Assembly: GCA_034638255.1 (NCBI GenBank)
Contig: JAWPGT010000005.1
Coordinates: 310,001 to 374,000, forward strand
DNA from: Coprinus comatus
Taxonomy: Eukaryota > Basidiomycota > Agaricomycetes > Agaricales > Agaricaceae
Direction of reading: 5' to 3'
Length of the DNA stretch: 64,000 nt
Shown: positions 10,588 through 22,771 of the stretch, piece after piece
Layout of the letters: each line of letters begins with the position of its first letter
Position numbering within the stretch: position 1 is the stretch's first letter
Translations under genes and position numbers: made by a program
Notes under the pieces: generated by a model
Seen by the model: only the letters and a program-made list of their open reading frames with translations
Told to the model about the DNA's origin: nothing
Databases searched by the model: none

Positions 10588-13500
10588 TTATGGACCAAAG
10601 TTATTCGACGGTTGAGTATTCTCTTGCTGAGGTGTATTTTGTTGAGGCTGCGAATTAAGTCGCATTAAAATGAACAGTAAAATACTTCCTAATAGGATAG
10701 CACGTACCAAAATTTGTAGACGAAGAACATTGTTCAGTTGTTCTTGCGTGAGCCCCGCTGCTTGAATGAAATAATTTGATCGTCCTAGAGAATTCCCAGC
10801 TGCCTGTGCAACTCCCATCTGATGCTGTCCGTGTTGCGCCTGATCCGGAGCAACACGAGGTGAATTAACGTTCGTTGGGGTCGCTGATTTACGAGGCGGG
10901 GAAACGTGCGCAGGCGACGATGTCGAGTCTCGATTGAGGAATGTTGACGCCAGATGAGCACCATTCAGTGTTGATCCGTTTCCATTTAATGATGGAACCG
11001 CGATCTGTCCTTGAGATTGGCCTTGCAATGCATGGTTCGCACCCGCTTGCGTAGGTTGACTTCCCGATCGAACTTGTTGTTGTGCTTGTTGAAATTGCAG
11101 CAATTGTTGTGGAGTTAGACGGGAAGCCCCTGCTGGGACGTTTGGTGAGTTGATTCGAGATATATTGACTTGTCCTCGGATATTACCCAACGAATGATTG
11201 GCTAGAATGGCATTTTGCTGTCGCAAAAGACTCGCCGCTTGCGCTTGCTGAGATACTTGTGGTGTAGTTGGCTGGGAGGGCGTGGCTTGTTGCGTTGGAA
11301 GTTGCGCGGGCTGTGGAGTTTGCTGTCCTGATTGTTGTGCCTGTACCTGTTGCTGTTGCTGCTGCTGTTGAAGGAGAGCCGCTTGTTGTTGAATTATCGA
11401 TTGCTGTTGTGCCTGAGGAACGGGTTAGCGCATCAATTAAGATACATTAAGCCACTAACTGGAGTAAGCCTTTGTTGCGCCATTGCTGCCTTGGCCAGCT
11501 CTTCTCGACGCCGAGCTAATTGAATAGTGTCTTGGGTGTTCTTGGCCACATCTTTCTCGGCCTTCATGCGACTTAATTCGGCTGGAGAATAATACGGCAT
11601 CTTGTTGAATGGTGTATGTGTCTCATGTACCACCGATGGTTTTCGTTGATTAGCTTCCATTTGTTGATTTAGTAAAATCATCGATAAAACCTAATGTAAA
11701 TATAACATACCAAGCATCTTTTGCTGAAACTCAGCTTTCTTTTTGACAGATTTTCGTACCGTTTCTTGTACGAGAATGTGTCTGCGGCGTTTCTTTGGTT
11801 CCCCGCCATTGGATCCACTGACGCTAGGCGACACCATACTTGACGCTAAACGTTTCACGCCACGTGTAGTCATCTGTGTTGTGGATGATGTAGCTACATT
11901 CTCCTCCGTGCCACTAGCCGCAGCTGCTTGTTGAGCTTCCTGGTGCCTTCTAACATCTGGAGCCCATTTTTCCCTCCATCGCTCAAAGCAATCACGGGCC
12001 GTTCGTTTATCTGTCGGTGTAGTTACGCGTGTAGCATTGAAGCTCTCCGAGATAAGTTGCCAGTTGTAAGGGAATCGGTCAATCAGGGACTTAAGCAAGC
12101 TATCGTCGTTAGGGCTCCATTGATGTTCATTTGTTCGCTTTCTATCCTTGTCTCGAGCAGCAGCAGCCAGCAGTTGATGTTGGGCCATTATTGTGGAATT
12201 GCTCACGCGGTTATCGAATATTTCTATATATTTAATATTAGTCTCGGCTTTGCATGGAAGCAATATGTGTCATACCGCTCATAGCATCTTCTGGTGGCCT
12301 GGTCGGACCTTCATATTCAACATATACAGGGCTATCATCCATAGACAGCCAATTTCCATCCTTCCAGTTTTTGGAAGGATGTAATGGGCCGATAAGTGTT
12401 GGTTTAGTATACATAAATTGGCCCACAGGGAAAAGTTTGGTGTAGGTGGTATCTTCTATCCTCTTATTAGGGTCATCTCTGTCAGATCGTTTATCAGACT
12501 TCTTCCGTCCTTCGATAACAAGGCTAGGTGCAGGAACATCCAAAAGTTCAAGGGGTTGTAATTCAGAGAATAAGGCAGAGAGGTCAGATGGTTGAAGATC
12601 GAATTCAATACCATCGTTACTACTCTCAGGTTCCTGCGTTGGGGTGATATGGAGATCATCCAGGTCCAAAAAGAGTTGCTCGACGTCTGACTCCAAGATG
12701 TGTTCTCGTAATGGTGCATATAACTGTTTCGCATTCGACTTTGAGGCATTTGCCAAGGTATCGGCATCACCATTGTTAGAACTGGTGTTCGAGCTTGACT
12801 TTGTCCCTAATATGGGATCGTTCGAGTTCAACTTCAAACCAGGCACTTTAGTCTCGTCTACCTCAGCCATGACTTGGTCCCCATCACCACCGATCATCAC
12901 GGTGTTCGTTTGAGTTGCCTCTAGGTTGATGCGAAGAGCAGAAATGTCATCGACCTCTTCTGTCTTGGGCTTAATAGATTCGCCTTCATCCAATGTCTCT
13001 CGCTCGATTGGGGTGTCTAGAGAATCTTGGAGCAAAGACTGAGGCTCAAGAGCATCAACGACATTCCGTGGGTCCTCTCCTTGTTGCTCGGGTTCATCCT
13101 CGTCTGACCCATAGTTTACACCCAATAAAGCTCCCGTCTGATGTTCAATGGATGTAGTTTCGTTGGCAGGATTGACAACCGGTAAATCTGTGCGCACATT
13201 GTCCTGATTGTCTCGCTCCATTTTGACCAACGAAGGCTTCCATGAGATACATATACCTCGGTTGATTCTTTCTTCCAGAGAACCAGCTGCATGCCATTCC
13301 ATGACTGCAGATGCTGTATGATACGCCAATGCCATCTTCCACCGTCTCTCTTCTCGGAAATCAATTCGCATCCATTTCTAGTATGGAGTTTAGCACAATT
13401 TATTTTTGCTGTGATCAAGGTAAACTAACCAGCTCGTCCAGGAGATAGTCCCAGTGCGTTTTCGTTAGCCCCCCGACGCCCCGCTGTTTCTTAGGCTGCC

Positions 13501-15094
13501 TAAAACTCCATCTTCCGCTGTCTTTTAGAGTTTCTATGCGATCGAATGCACGAATTAGCTTGAGTTCAGCCATTGCTATCTAGAGATGAGTTGTTCAGGT
13601 TCAATAAAGCAATGAAATAAAGTAACCAAATAAATAACGTACCCCCCATTCACGTGTACTCAAACACTTGGAGGCACGGGCAATACGTTTCCAAACGGGA
13701 TTTGCATTCAAGGTAGCCGCCCACCTATTGATACCCATAGAAGCCCATTCATCTTTTTTGGTGTCGCTCTTTTCTCGATCTTTCTTAGGCTTCTTTGTCT
13801 TAGGTTTCTTGTTAAATTCAGGAGGCAATGATTTGAGAGGGGGTAAAGTGTAATTGGGGTTGAAATGATGGCGCTGAATAATTGCCGAGTCCGAAGGCTG
13901 ACTCTTAAGGGGAGTGAAATTTTCTTCGAATGTAAAAGATACAGACCCCGTCGAATTACTAGGGGCAAGGAGAATGACAGGGAGACGGGGTGTTTGTGAG
14001 AATTGTATTGGGGAAGAAGGGCCGGGTGGTATGGATGGTATGGATGATTTAATAGGCACGTTGAGGGCCTCGAGGGATGGTAAAGTTATTTGTCTGTTCG
14101 TTATTTTAAGAGGTTTAGCCTCCGAAGAATCCATAACAGTTTCTGTCGATACTTCTCTCATAAGGACATCTGATTCTCCACCTTCAATCAATGGATTGCT
14201 GGGTTTCTCATCCTGGGTGAATGTATCCTCTGAAACCGCACCGTTCTTCTCAGAGGGCTCGGATGCAATATCAACATCAACCTTCATGGCTTCATCGTCA
14301 ATCTGACTTGATTCTGCAACTATCCTCTCTTTGTTATTGTCGGACATTGGTTCGAAAGAAGGCTGCTGCTTATGGCCTCTGGACTCGGGTGAATGAGAAG
14401 GAGTTGCTTGTTCATGGTTCTGGTCAACTGCGTCAGATAGTAGTGACTAAGAAACGAAAATCGTATACTTCAGCTTGTGCATGTGTGGGGTAAATCGCAG
14501 GGAATTTGTTTCGGTCACTATCTATTTCCAGATCCCCTCCTTTAGTGGTTGTTTGGGTATCTTGGTCAGAGAAGTTCAATACACCAAAGGGAGTAGATGT
14601 TGTTGGCTGCTTTGCAAGGCTTGGTGAAGGTGATTTGGCAGGGCCAGTTACACGACTTTGACTCCTTGTGGCGCGACGCATGAAATTCTTATCTTGTGTT
14701 GAAGATGAGCTGGAAAGTGTGTTTTGGGCCTGAGAGGTGCCTGGGACAATAAATTCGGCCTCACTCAGGTTGGTGATGCTTCCTGTTTCTGTGCTTGACA
14801 AGAGGTTAAGGCTTCGAAATGAAATGGTATAATTTCAACATACTCCTTGGTAATGTCAAAACGTTGCAAGAATGGATGGAGACCTCCATCGTCCATCAAG
14901 TCCAATGCCAAAAGCGGACCGGCATCATTGCGTCTTCGCATCATATAGTACATTTGACGGAGGAGCTCATTTCTTCGGGTAGTGATAACTCTAACAAGGA
15001 TGGGTCAGGATGGAAACTTACAAGCTGGTTGAGAGACGTACTGCAGTTGCGCCACGCGTTGTTCTACAATAGCCTCTGGAGACGCGCCAGACAT
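10588..15094 (-). CDS. EAF1: EAF1/VID21-like NuA4 scaffold (HSA and SANT domains)
   Basis: Scaffold subunit of the NuA4 histone H4/H2A acetyltransferase, equivalent to yeast Eaf1/Vid21 and the N-terminal part of metazoan p400. It acts in the nucleus. ATG 15094 begins MSGASPEAIVEQRVAQLQYV. An acidic, low-complexity region follows. The HSA domain lies at about 13,240-13,550 (THWDYLLDELKWMRIDFREE, RRWKMALAYHTASAVMEWH), and a SANT/Myb-like domain at about 12,000-12,140 (HQWSPNDDSLLKSLIDRFPY, NWQLISESFN). The C-terminus is Gln-rich, including a polyglutamine run near 11,350. The order HSA, SANT, Q-rich tail is diagnostic. It is divergent to the D-lactate dehydrogenase gene with 206 bp between start codons. 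The TAA is at 10588. Confidence 0.9.
11347..11376 (-). repeat. CAG-type trinucleotide run coding polyglutamine in EAF1
   Basis: TGTTGCTGTTGCTGCTGCTG on the plus strand is a CAG/CAA run on the coding strand, giving a polyglutamine tract in the EAF1 tail. Such runs are often length-variable between strains. Confidence 0.7.
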
Positions 15095-15300
15095 GAGCTG
15101 GAGGGCGGAAACAAGAGAAATTTAGAATAGGCGAGAGCAATGATCGCTATTTGCGCGAGTATGTCTCTGCTTATCAGTGGCCTCTGGCCATACCCCTGCC
15201 TTGCTCGTCGTCCAGGACATGCAATATATACAGATAATATCAATATTTACTTAGCCCCTGTAGTTTATAAGCGAAGCCACAATGATCCAGCCCCTGCACT
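15095..15300. promoter_or_regulatory. Shared promoter EAF1 / D-lactate dehydrogenase
   Basis: 206 bp separate the start codons of two divergent genes, so both promoters and 5' leaders must fit here. No conserved element was identified. Confidence 0.6.
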
Positions 15301-17795
15301 ATGTTGTCGTCCACCAGCTCCCGTCTCCTTCCCGTCGTTCGCCGGTCTCTCGGCCAACCTCCTCGGCACCCCCAGGTCCTTCCCCGTCTCTTCCAGCGCA
15401 CATTTACCTCAAAGCCATCCTCATCGTCTTATCTCCGCTTCTCCCCATGGTCGAACCAATTTCCTGGTTCTCTTCGGACTCGCATCCTCTTTCAGTCAAC
15501 AGCTTATGCCCTGCTCATCCTAGGGCTTGCAGAAGCATTTAAACGACTAGCAGCAAGTGTTCTCTATCAATGATGTTCTGTTCTGTTCCATTCTCAACTA
15601 GTTTTTCCAGTACAGTAAAGATAACTCCTCTTCAGAATCCAACGTCCCACAATACGCATCTCCAGAAGAGCTCAAGGCTGCTATTCGTGAGCTTCAACAG
15701 GCCTTTACTGAACCTGGTGCAATCGCTATGGACCCGGATTCTCTCAAAACATATGGCTCATCTGAGAATTCCTACCATCCTGCTTCTCCCCATGCTATAA
15801 TTGTTAGTAGAGATCTACCCTGCTCTTTGAGCTGATTCTAAACACTTCCTCAGATTCGCCCAAAGTCTACTGAAGACGTCGTCAAGGTTGTTAACATTGC
15901 ACGAAAGTATCGAGTACCTATAACAGCATACAGTGGTGCTACCAGTCTTGAAGGCCATTTCTCGGGCGTGAGCTACCCTTTCTGCTACATGTAGTAATCA
16001 AAGCATAACCTGCAACTTCAGTTCCCGACTGGGAGTATATGTCTAGATATGTCTAGAATGGACAAGATTCTCCTTATAAATGGTATATTTACCGGTTATA
16101 TATGCGAGTGATTTTACAAATTTCGTTTGCAGAGGCAGATTCTGACCTTGTATGCCAACCGGGCGCAAGATGGGAAGACATCAACCAGACTCTCAAGAGC
16201 GAAGGCATTCACTTATTCTTTCCGGTAAGTCCCAAGATCGTTGGTGTAATCACCCCGCTCACTTTGCAATCCTATAGCTCGACCCAGGCCCAGGAGCTGT
16301 ATGTCCCGGGTTATCTGTCCTTTTCATGCAAACTCATGTCACATAAACTAGACAATTGGTGGTATGATTGGTACAGGTTGCAGCGGGAGTTAGTCATCTT
16401 TATCTGATTGGAATTATCGTCCTTAACTCCCGAATCTATAGCAAATGCGGTACGGTATGGAACCGCTCGAGCAGAATGGTTCCTCAACCTGGTCAGTCCC
16501 ACTCACAATAAGGATACCCTCATTTGCGTAGCATCTAATGCACCCTCAGACTGTTGTCCTTCCCAATGGCGAAGTAATTAAGACGAGGAAGCGGGCCAGG
16601 AAATCAGCCGCCGGATTTGATACAACAAAACTATTTATCGGCGCTGAAGGCACATTAGGAGTCATTACTGAAGGTAGATGAATAGCTCCAGTTCATGATC
16701 CAGATGCTCAATAACACTATTCCTCAGTGACAATTCGACTCGCTCCATTACTTCCTACCAAGGTGGCCATGGCACAGTTCCCAGACGTTGAACACGCCGT
16801 GAAGGCCGTGCAAGAAATCCTGAACACTCCACACGGGCCTCATATTCGTAAGACTTTGCTTTTCATACACTCATCATCTCACCTTCTGATCTCCACTTAT
16901 AGAATGTATTGAATTGTTGGATGACCATAGTAAGGGTGTTTAATTAATATCCATACAAGCGCTCTGACTTGCGTTGGAATCAGTGATGGATGCCATAAAC
17001 AAAGGTGGGCTGGTAGATAACCCCTATCCAGTGAAAGATACCCTCTTCTTCAAAATCCAGGGTGATTCTGGATGTGTTTTGGCTACATCCAAGACTATTC
17101 AAACCATTGTCAAAAAATATGGAAGCCGTAACTTCAAATTTGCCTCGACGGATCAAGAAGCTGAAGATCTTTGGCAAAACCGTAAATATGCCCTCATGTC
17201 TAGTCTTTCAGCTTATCCTGGTACGCGATGCTGGACTACAGATGTTTGGTTAGTTTCGATTTCTTAAGGACTAAATACAGTGTTCTGATATATCCTCCTT
17301 CCCTGCATATTTCGATGTAGCGTTCCGGTATCCAAGCTTCCGCAGCTCGTCTCCGAGACAAAGAGAGACCTGGCGGGTGCGGGGCTCCACAGCACCATCG
17401 TCGGACATGTTGGAGACGGTAACTTTCATGCGTTGATTCTCTTCCGTGAAAATGAACTTCAGGAAGCCAGTGACGCAGTTCATCGTCTGGTTCATCGCGC
17501 CATTGGTATGGACGGTACTTGTAAGGTGATTTATCAATAGTCTAGGAACCCTCTGAATCTCTCTTTCAATTAGGTACTGGTGAACACGGGGTTGGACTAG
17601 GAAAGAAAGAATATCTGGTTGATGAGCTTGGCGAGGGTACAGTTCAGCTCATGCATACCATCAAATCTGCCATTGATCCTCTCAATATTATGAACCCTGG
17701 CAAAGTGAGTTGTAGCTTCTATTGTGATACGTCAACTAAAATTATTCTGCTTGTAGCTCTACCCAGATATTAGTCCTAGAGACAAAAATAACTGA
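15301..17795 (+). CDS. DLD1: Mitochondrial D-lactate dehydrogenase (cytochrome), FAD-dependent
   Basis: Oxidises D-lactate to pyruvate and passes electrons to cytochrome c in the mitochondrion. The N-terminus [17 protein letters not shown] is Arg/Ser-rich like a matrix-targeting peptide. It is followed by a hydrophobic segment ([15 protein letters not shown]), consistent with inner-membrane anchoring. The FAD_binding_4 domain includes [30 protein letters not shown], the P-loop-like PGPGATIGGM and [15 protein letters not shown]. The FAD-oxidase C-terminal domain includes [31 protein letters not shown] and [19 protein letters not shown] residues. The length (about 580-600 residues after splicing) is normal. 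The first donor after SVLYQ is ambiguous. It converges on NOT4 with only 83 bp between stop codons. Confidence 0.92.
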
Positions 17796-17878
17796 GTATG
17801 CAGGCAACAGTGAGCAATTTATAGCATAATTGAGTTAAACGTATGAGATTAAATACTATTGTCTAAATCTAAGTGATT

Positions 17879-20800
17879 CTAATAATCCGAATCAAACTTG
17901 ATTCCTTGGAATCGCTCCATCATTTCGCGCACCTCTGTTTCCGCAAATACCGCTGCTTCTTTGGAAACTGCAAGCTTTTTTTCCAGTTCATCGATCGTCA
18001 TGGGCCGCGTCTTGCCATCTTCTTTCACCATACCGATTTGTTCAAAGCGTCGAAGGGTATTAGTGATACGTGGCAGAAACCCGCTCTTGTCCCAGCCATT
18101 GTCGTTGAACGCCAAAATAGCCCGTACCGCAGCAGTGTTGATGTCACGATGCAGTTCTTCCAGCTTGGATAACTGAACCTCCATCCACCGTGCACGACGT
18201 TCCAGTGCTAAGGTCAGAGCCGCAACTTCATCTTCTTTAGTTGCATTTTCTTCGCCTGCGTCGTCAAGGAAATCATCACTCTTTAACATGTCCCGAAGAA
18301 CACCATCAAAAGAAGAACTATCATCCCAAGTAGTACGCGGAAGCAGGCGAAGGAGATCAGATATTGTTTGCGTTAAAGTCTCAAGTAACTGCTGGAACGA
18401 AGACACTGCATTATCAATGGAATTTGTTGGAATATTGTTTGAAAAGGAAGCACCGCCAACAGACAATGCTGACAATGCATGTACCAAAGGACCATATTCA
18501 AGAGGCATCTTTGAAGCAGAAGCTACCTTGTGAAGATCAAAGAATGGGTGACTAGCAAGGTCCATTTGAGGTTTCATCATATTGATTTGCTGGAAGAAAT
18601 CGTGCACTGTAGTACGAGTTGGTTGTCGTTCAACAGAATGGGATCGCGAGTTAACATAGCTAGAGTTGGCAGTCTGTTCAGGTAAACGAGGGGTTTCGGA
18701 GGTAACCGCTGAAAGTAGAGCTGATGTTTCGTCATGTAAATGTTCTTCCTCCTTCGGAACACGAAGAGGCTTGATGACGGGTTTAGTCTTCTTGGGCTTT
18801 TTGGATAAAAGCGGTACCTGTGCAAAGTCCCCTGTAGTATGATGCTGACTAGGAACAGGATGGTCTTTTGTCTTGGCAGCAGCCTTAGAAGATTCGAGTT
18901 GCTTCTGAACCTTTTTAAGGGCAGCGACCTTCTCTTTTTCTACTCGCGCTGCCTTTTCCTTCTCTTTCTCAAGCCGCATTTTTTCGATCGCTTCATGCTC
19001 TGCTCGAGCAATGTTTTCTCGCTCAAGTTTTGCCGCCAGTTCCTCCGCCTTCCTCTGTTCAGCTTCCAATTTCTTTCGTTCCGCTTCAGCGGCTTGTTGT
19101 TGAGATAATCTTTCTTTTTCCTCAGCTTTCTTGCGAGCCTGTTCTGCCTTTTCGGCGGCTTTGATAGCAGCCTTCTCTTGCGCAACCCTCTGCCTTTCTG
19201 CAGCTCGCTCTGCAGCAACAGCTTGTTTTGCTGCCTTCCTTTCTGCTCTCTCTTGAGCTTTTGTCTTCATTTCAGACGTGGAAGAATCATCGTCTTGACG
19301 AGCGGTAGAAGTATCTATATTGTTGGCAGCGAGGGCAGGAAAGTCGGTGGGTGATAAAGCAATGGGAGTTGAATTTGTTGTTGATACTAAAACCATTGTA
19401 ATACATGAAATAAGGGGAAACTCAGTCAGCGTCATATCGCCGTGTTTAGGACACCGAAAAGTGGGGGGAGGGACAAAATATCAAGGGGTGTCCAGATAGC
19501 AAAAGGCGAATGTTCCAGGAGTTGGTTACTGAGTGCGCGCAACAAGGGTATTGAACGATGCATTAATGCCGATGATAGTATTTCCGCATTGAGAAAGCAC
19601 GGTACTCGGTACACTGACCTCCCTCCCCTAATGAAATACAAAGTTAAACTCACCATGAGTAGACTCTTCATTAAGAGTAGGAATGGGACTGACATGGGAG
19701 TTGACCATGATGTTTTCGGCGTTCAATCCTGACGGAAATGATAGGCCAGGTGGTGGTCCATACGCCATATTATTCAACGAGGCTTGTGGTGCAGGGGCAA
19801 AACTAGCGGACATGATAGCTGGGTCATAGAACGGTTGTTGGTTTTTGTTGAGACCAGGTGGTGCTAAGGCAAGGTGAGAAACATTCAACCTGTATTACAA
19901 TCAACTCACCTTGATTATTAGAGTAGACATTATTGGTGCTTGCTCGTTCCCGGCTTGATTGAATGAACTCTCGCAGTTGAGCTTCACTTAATTCTGCCTC
20001 AAACGTGGATTGAAATGCTTGATTAGTAGGAGGAAAATTAAGTTGAGGCTGGTTTTGGTGCAGGAGAGGAGATCCAATGGCAGACACTGGCTGAGAAAAA
20101 ATATATTCCGGCCGAGAAAGAGGGGACCAATGATGCTGGGTAGCCGGAGAAAGCGAAGGAGGATAAAAGGAGTGTTGATCTCGGCTAAGGACACCAGATG
20201 CACGGGAAGGAGACGCGCGGGAAGGAGATGCTAAATTACTCATATTTTGCCTCCGCGCAAAGTTGAAGCGCGAATGTTTTCGTTCGTCATCTGTATCCAC
20301 AGGCGAACGGGATGGACCATTATCCTCTGAGGAGTCGGCGAAAGGATTGAACGACCCCACATAACTATGCGGGGATTGTCGTCCCAAGTCCGGTTTGTTG
20401 GTATATTGATCATACAGGGAACGATTGGTTGGGAAGGATAATCCGGGTGGTGTCATATCCGTGGTTGCTGGGTTTGGCAAACCAGTGAATGCATCAATAT
20501 ATGGATTGTTAAAGGATATCGTTGTATCCGTATTCAACTCGGCATCAACTGCATCTGCCAACTTAGGATCGAGATTAAAACTGAACCCTCCACTATCGCC
20601 CCCACTGAGAGTCTGCAAGGTCCGATCGAAGTCTGGGAATGGACTATACCCCAACGCGGGGAGGGGCGCTTCTCTACGCGCCTTCACATCATCAAGAAGT
20701 GCGCGTGCCGCCGTTGACATTTGATAGGATGATTGAGAAGACAAGAGAGGTGTCTGTGGTGAAACTGTAGCAACACGAGGTGGCCGGCTTGGGGACGGAA

Positions 20801-22477
20801 TTCCGGGAGGCGCAGATAGTCCCGGAGGAATTGCAGGACGTGAGGTCGTAGCAGACAGCGTCGGCTGTATTGGTTGTGTCGGAACAGGCGAAGGAGGCCT
20901 TGATGAGGGTTGAGGAACTTGTTGTTCATGCATCGAAGTCCCCGTATCGGAATCTGCTGTTATTGAGTGTGTAGGTGAAGAGGTGGGCTTTGGAATCGAT
21001 GGCTCCTTGCGTGTATTCTTCGCTTCCGAAACTGAACCAGGTGTAGAAGGCCGTGAAGCAGATGTGTGTGAAATAGGCGTTCCTGCTGATTTACGTTCAA
21101 CCCCAGGACGGGTAGGAGTACGAATCTCTTGTGCATTTGTTGGAGGCCTGACTTGACGTGGTGCACCACCGCGACGAACAGGTCGAGCTAAGGAGGACGC
21201 TGAACTTGAAGGCGCTATCCACCGATGTGCGTAGTGACAGGCTTTTGCGCCCATGAAGCTGCGCGTGGCAAACCTATATGTGTATATTCAATACAATCTC
21301 AACTGATAGAATGCACTACTAACCTTCCGACTCGTCTGATCGCTTCACGACTGTCGTACGGGTTCGAGTCTCCGTGGCCTTCATGGTATGCTTCCTACAA
21401 AGTTGCTTTAGTATACGTTTACAGAAGAGAATAGAGGGTTCATACAAAGTAGTTAGATCTTCCTTAGTAAAACAATCTTTCTCATCCCCCCACTCATGAA
21501 GGTTCATGCAGTTTTGATCAGTGCATGACACACCGCGGAGGAAGGCCATGCAATACTTAGTGGTTCCATAACTCGCTCTCATGACTTCCTTTCCCCCGCT
21601 GGGAGAAGCAACTCCATCCACAGCAGACATTGCTCGAGCCGCGTCTTCTTTCCGGTGGTAAGTAATATAAAGACCAACGACCGGAGCACCTCCCCCGGAG
21701 GGCGTGCGCTTAACGAGGATGATTTTAGTGATTTTCCCATATTGCCCAAAGTATTCATTGGAGCGAAGGGTCGGAATGAGCTGGGTAAATGCTAAGTAAA
21801 AGATGCCATATGTGACAAAATGTGCAACACACCTCTTCTTTTCCAAATCGAGGGCCAATGCCTACAACATAGACGACGTTACGCTGTACCACACGGACGT
21901 TGGCAAGCTGACGTCTTCCAAGAGCATCGAGTTCTTTGCGTTCGCGTTCTCTTTGCTTCTTTTGTTGCATAAGACGTTTATGGCTAGATCGCGTCAGTTA
22001 ATAGATCAGCGACCAAAAGTGAAAATCCTACTCTTGTGGGTTGATAGGTTTAAATTCGACACCTTCATCAGAATAAACTCTACGACAAGCAGGACATCGT
22101 TTGTTAAGATTCTCCTTGATATGATGCCAGCAGAATCGACAAATCTATTACCCATCATTAAAATGATGTCCGTAACATTTGAAAATGCGAAAACATTGTA
22201 CCTGATATCCGCAGACACAAGGCTTGAAATTTAAATCCGAGATATCCATTTCTTCAAGACAGAGAGGGCACTCCGCGTCTTCCTAGAAATCGCACGGGCG
22301 ATTTTACTCACGTCAGAAGAAAACAAATAATATAAACGTCTGGATACTCACGGCTTCATCGTCACTCCAATACGCGTCCTGGACCCCTGCCAGAACATGG
22401 GATTTGGACTGTGAAACGGAGAAACCAGCATGTACCACTGGCGCGGGCAAGGAAGGATGCAGTCTGGCCGTTGACAT
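17879..22477 (-). CDS. NOT4: NOT4-like RING E3 ubiquitin ligase of the CCR4-NOT complex
   Basis: E3 ubiquitin ligase linked to CCR4-NOT, acting in mRNA and co-translational protein quality control. The first true ATG is 22477 (MSTARLHPSLPAPVV). The C4C4 RING reads AECPLCLEEMDISDLNFKPC, VCGYQICRFCWHHIKENLNK, then RCPACRR near 22,080-22,290. Next comes an RRM containing RNVVYVVGIGP and YFGQYGKITKIILVKR, and a CCCH-type finger (KYCMAFLRGVSCTDQNCMNL, H). This RING-RRM-CCCH order is diagnostic of NOT4/CNOT4. A long Pro/Ser-rich disordered region follows. Near 18,900-19,260 is a roughly 130-residue Lys/Glu/Ala coiled coil, absent from the short yeast protein. It is divergent to TrpRS and convergent with DLD1. 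Confidence 0.92.
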
Positions 22478-22771
22478 TGTATGTTTGAATGGCACAGATG
22501 AATGTATGCGGGTGAACAAAGACACTAAGCGGTCACAAAGGGATAAACAGGAACACGGTATTCACAATGAGGCAAGCTTGCAGACCTCTGGCATTCACTC
22601 CCACGCTTGTTTATACGTGCTTGGATACGAGATTAATTGGCCCAGCAATATCTTATCTAATCATCCCGATTAGATTGCACGTGCAACTTGACTTGGCGAC
22701 TGATCGATTGAACGATGAGAGTTTGTCCGAGAAATGTAGTATAGCCGCAAGTTGTTGCTCCAGAATCAATC
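22478..22771. promoter_or_regulatory. Shared promoter NOT4 / TrpRS
   Basis: 294 bp lie between the start codons of the divergent NOT4 and tryptophanyl-tRNA synthetase genes. No obvious TATA box or Gcn4-type TGACTCA site is present. Confidence 0.55.

Noticed and set aside
17873..18176. Plus-strand open frames over the NOT4 C-terminus
   Set aside because: Antisense shadows of the NOT4 coding sequence; codon use and content follow the minus-strand coiled coil and helical end.
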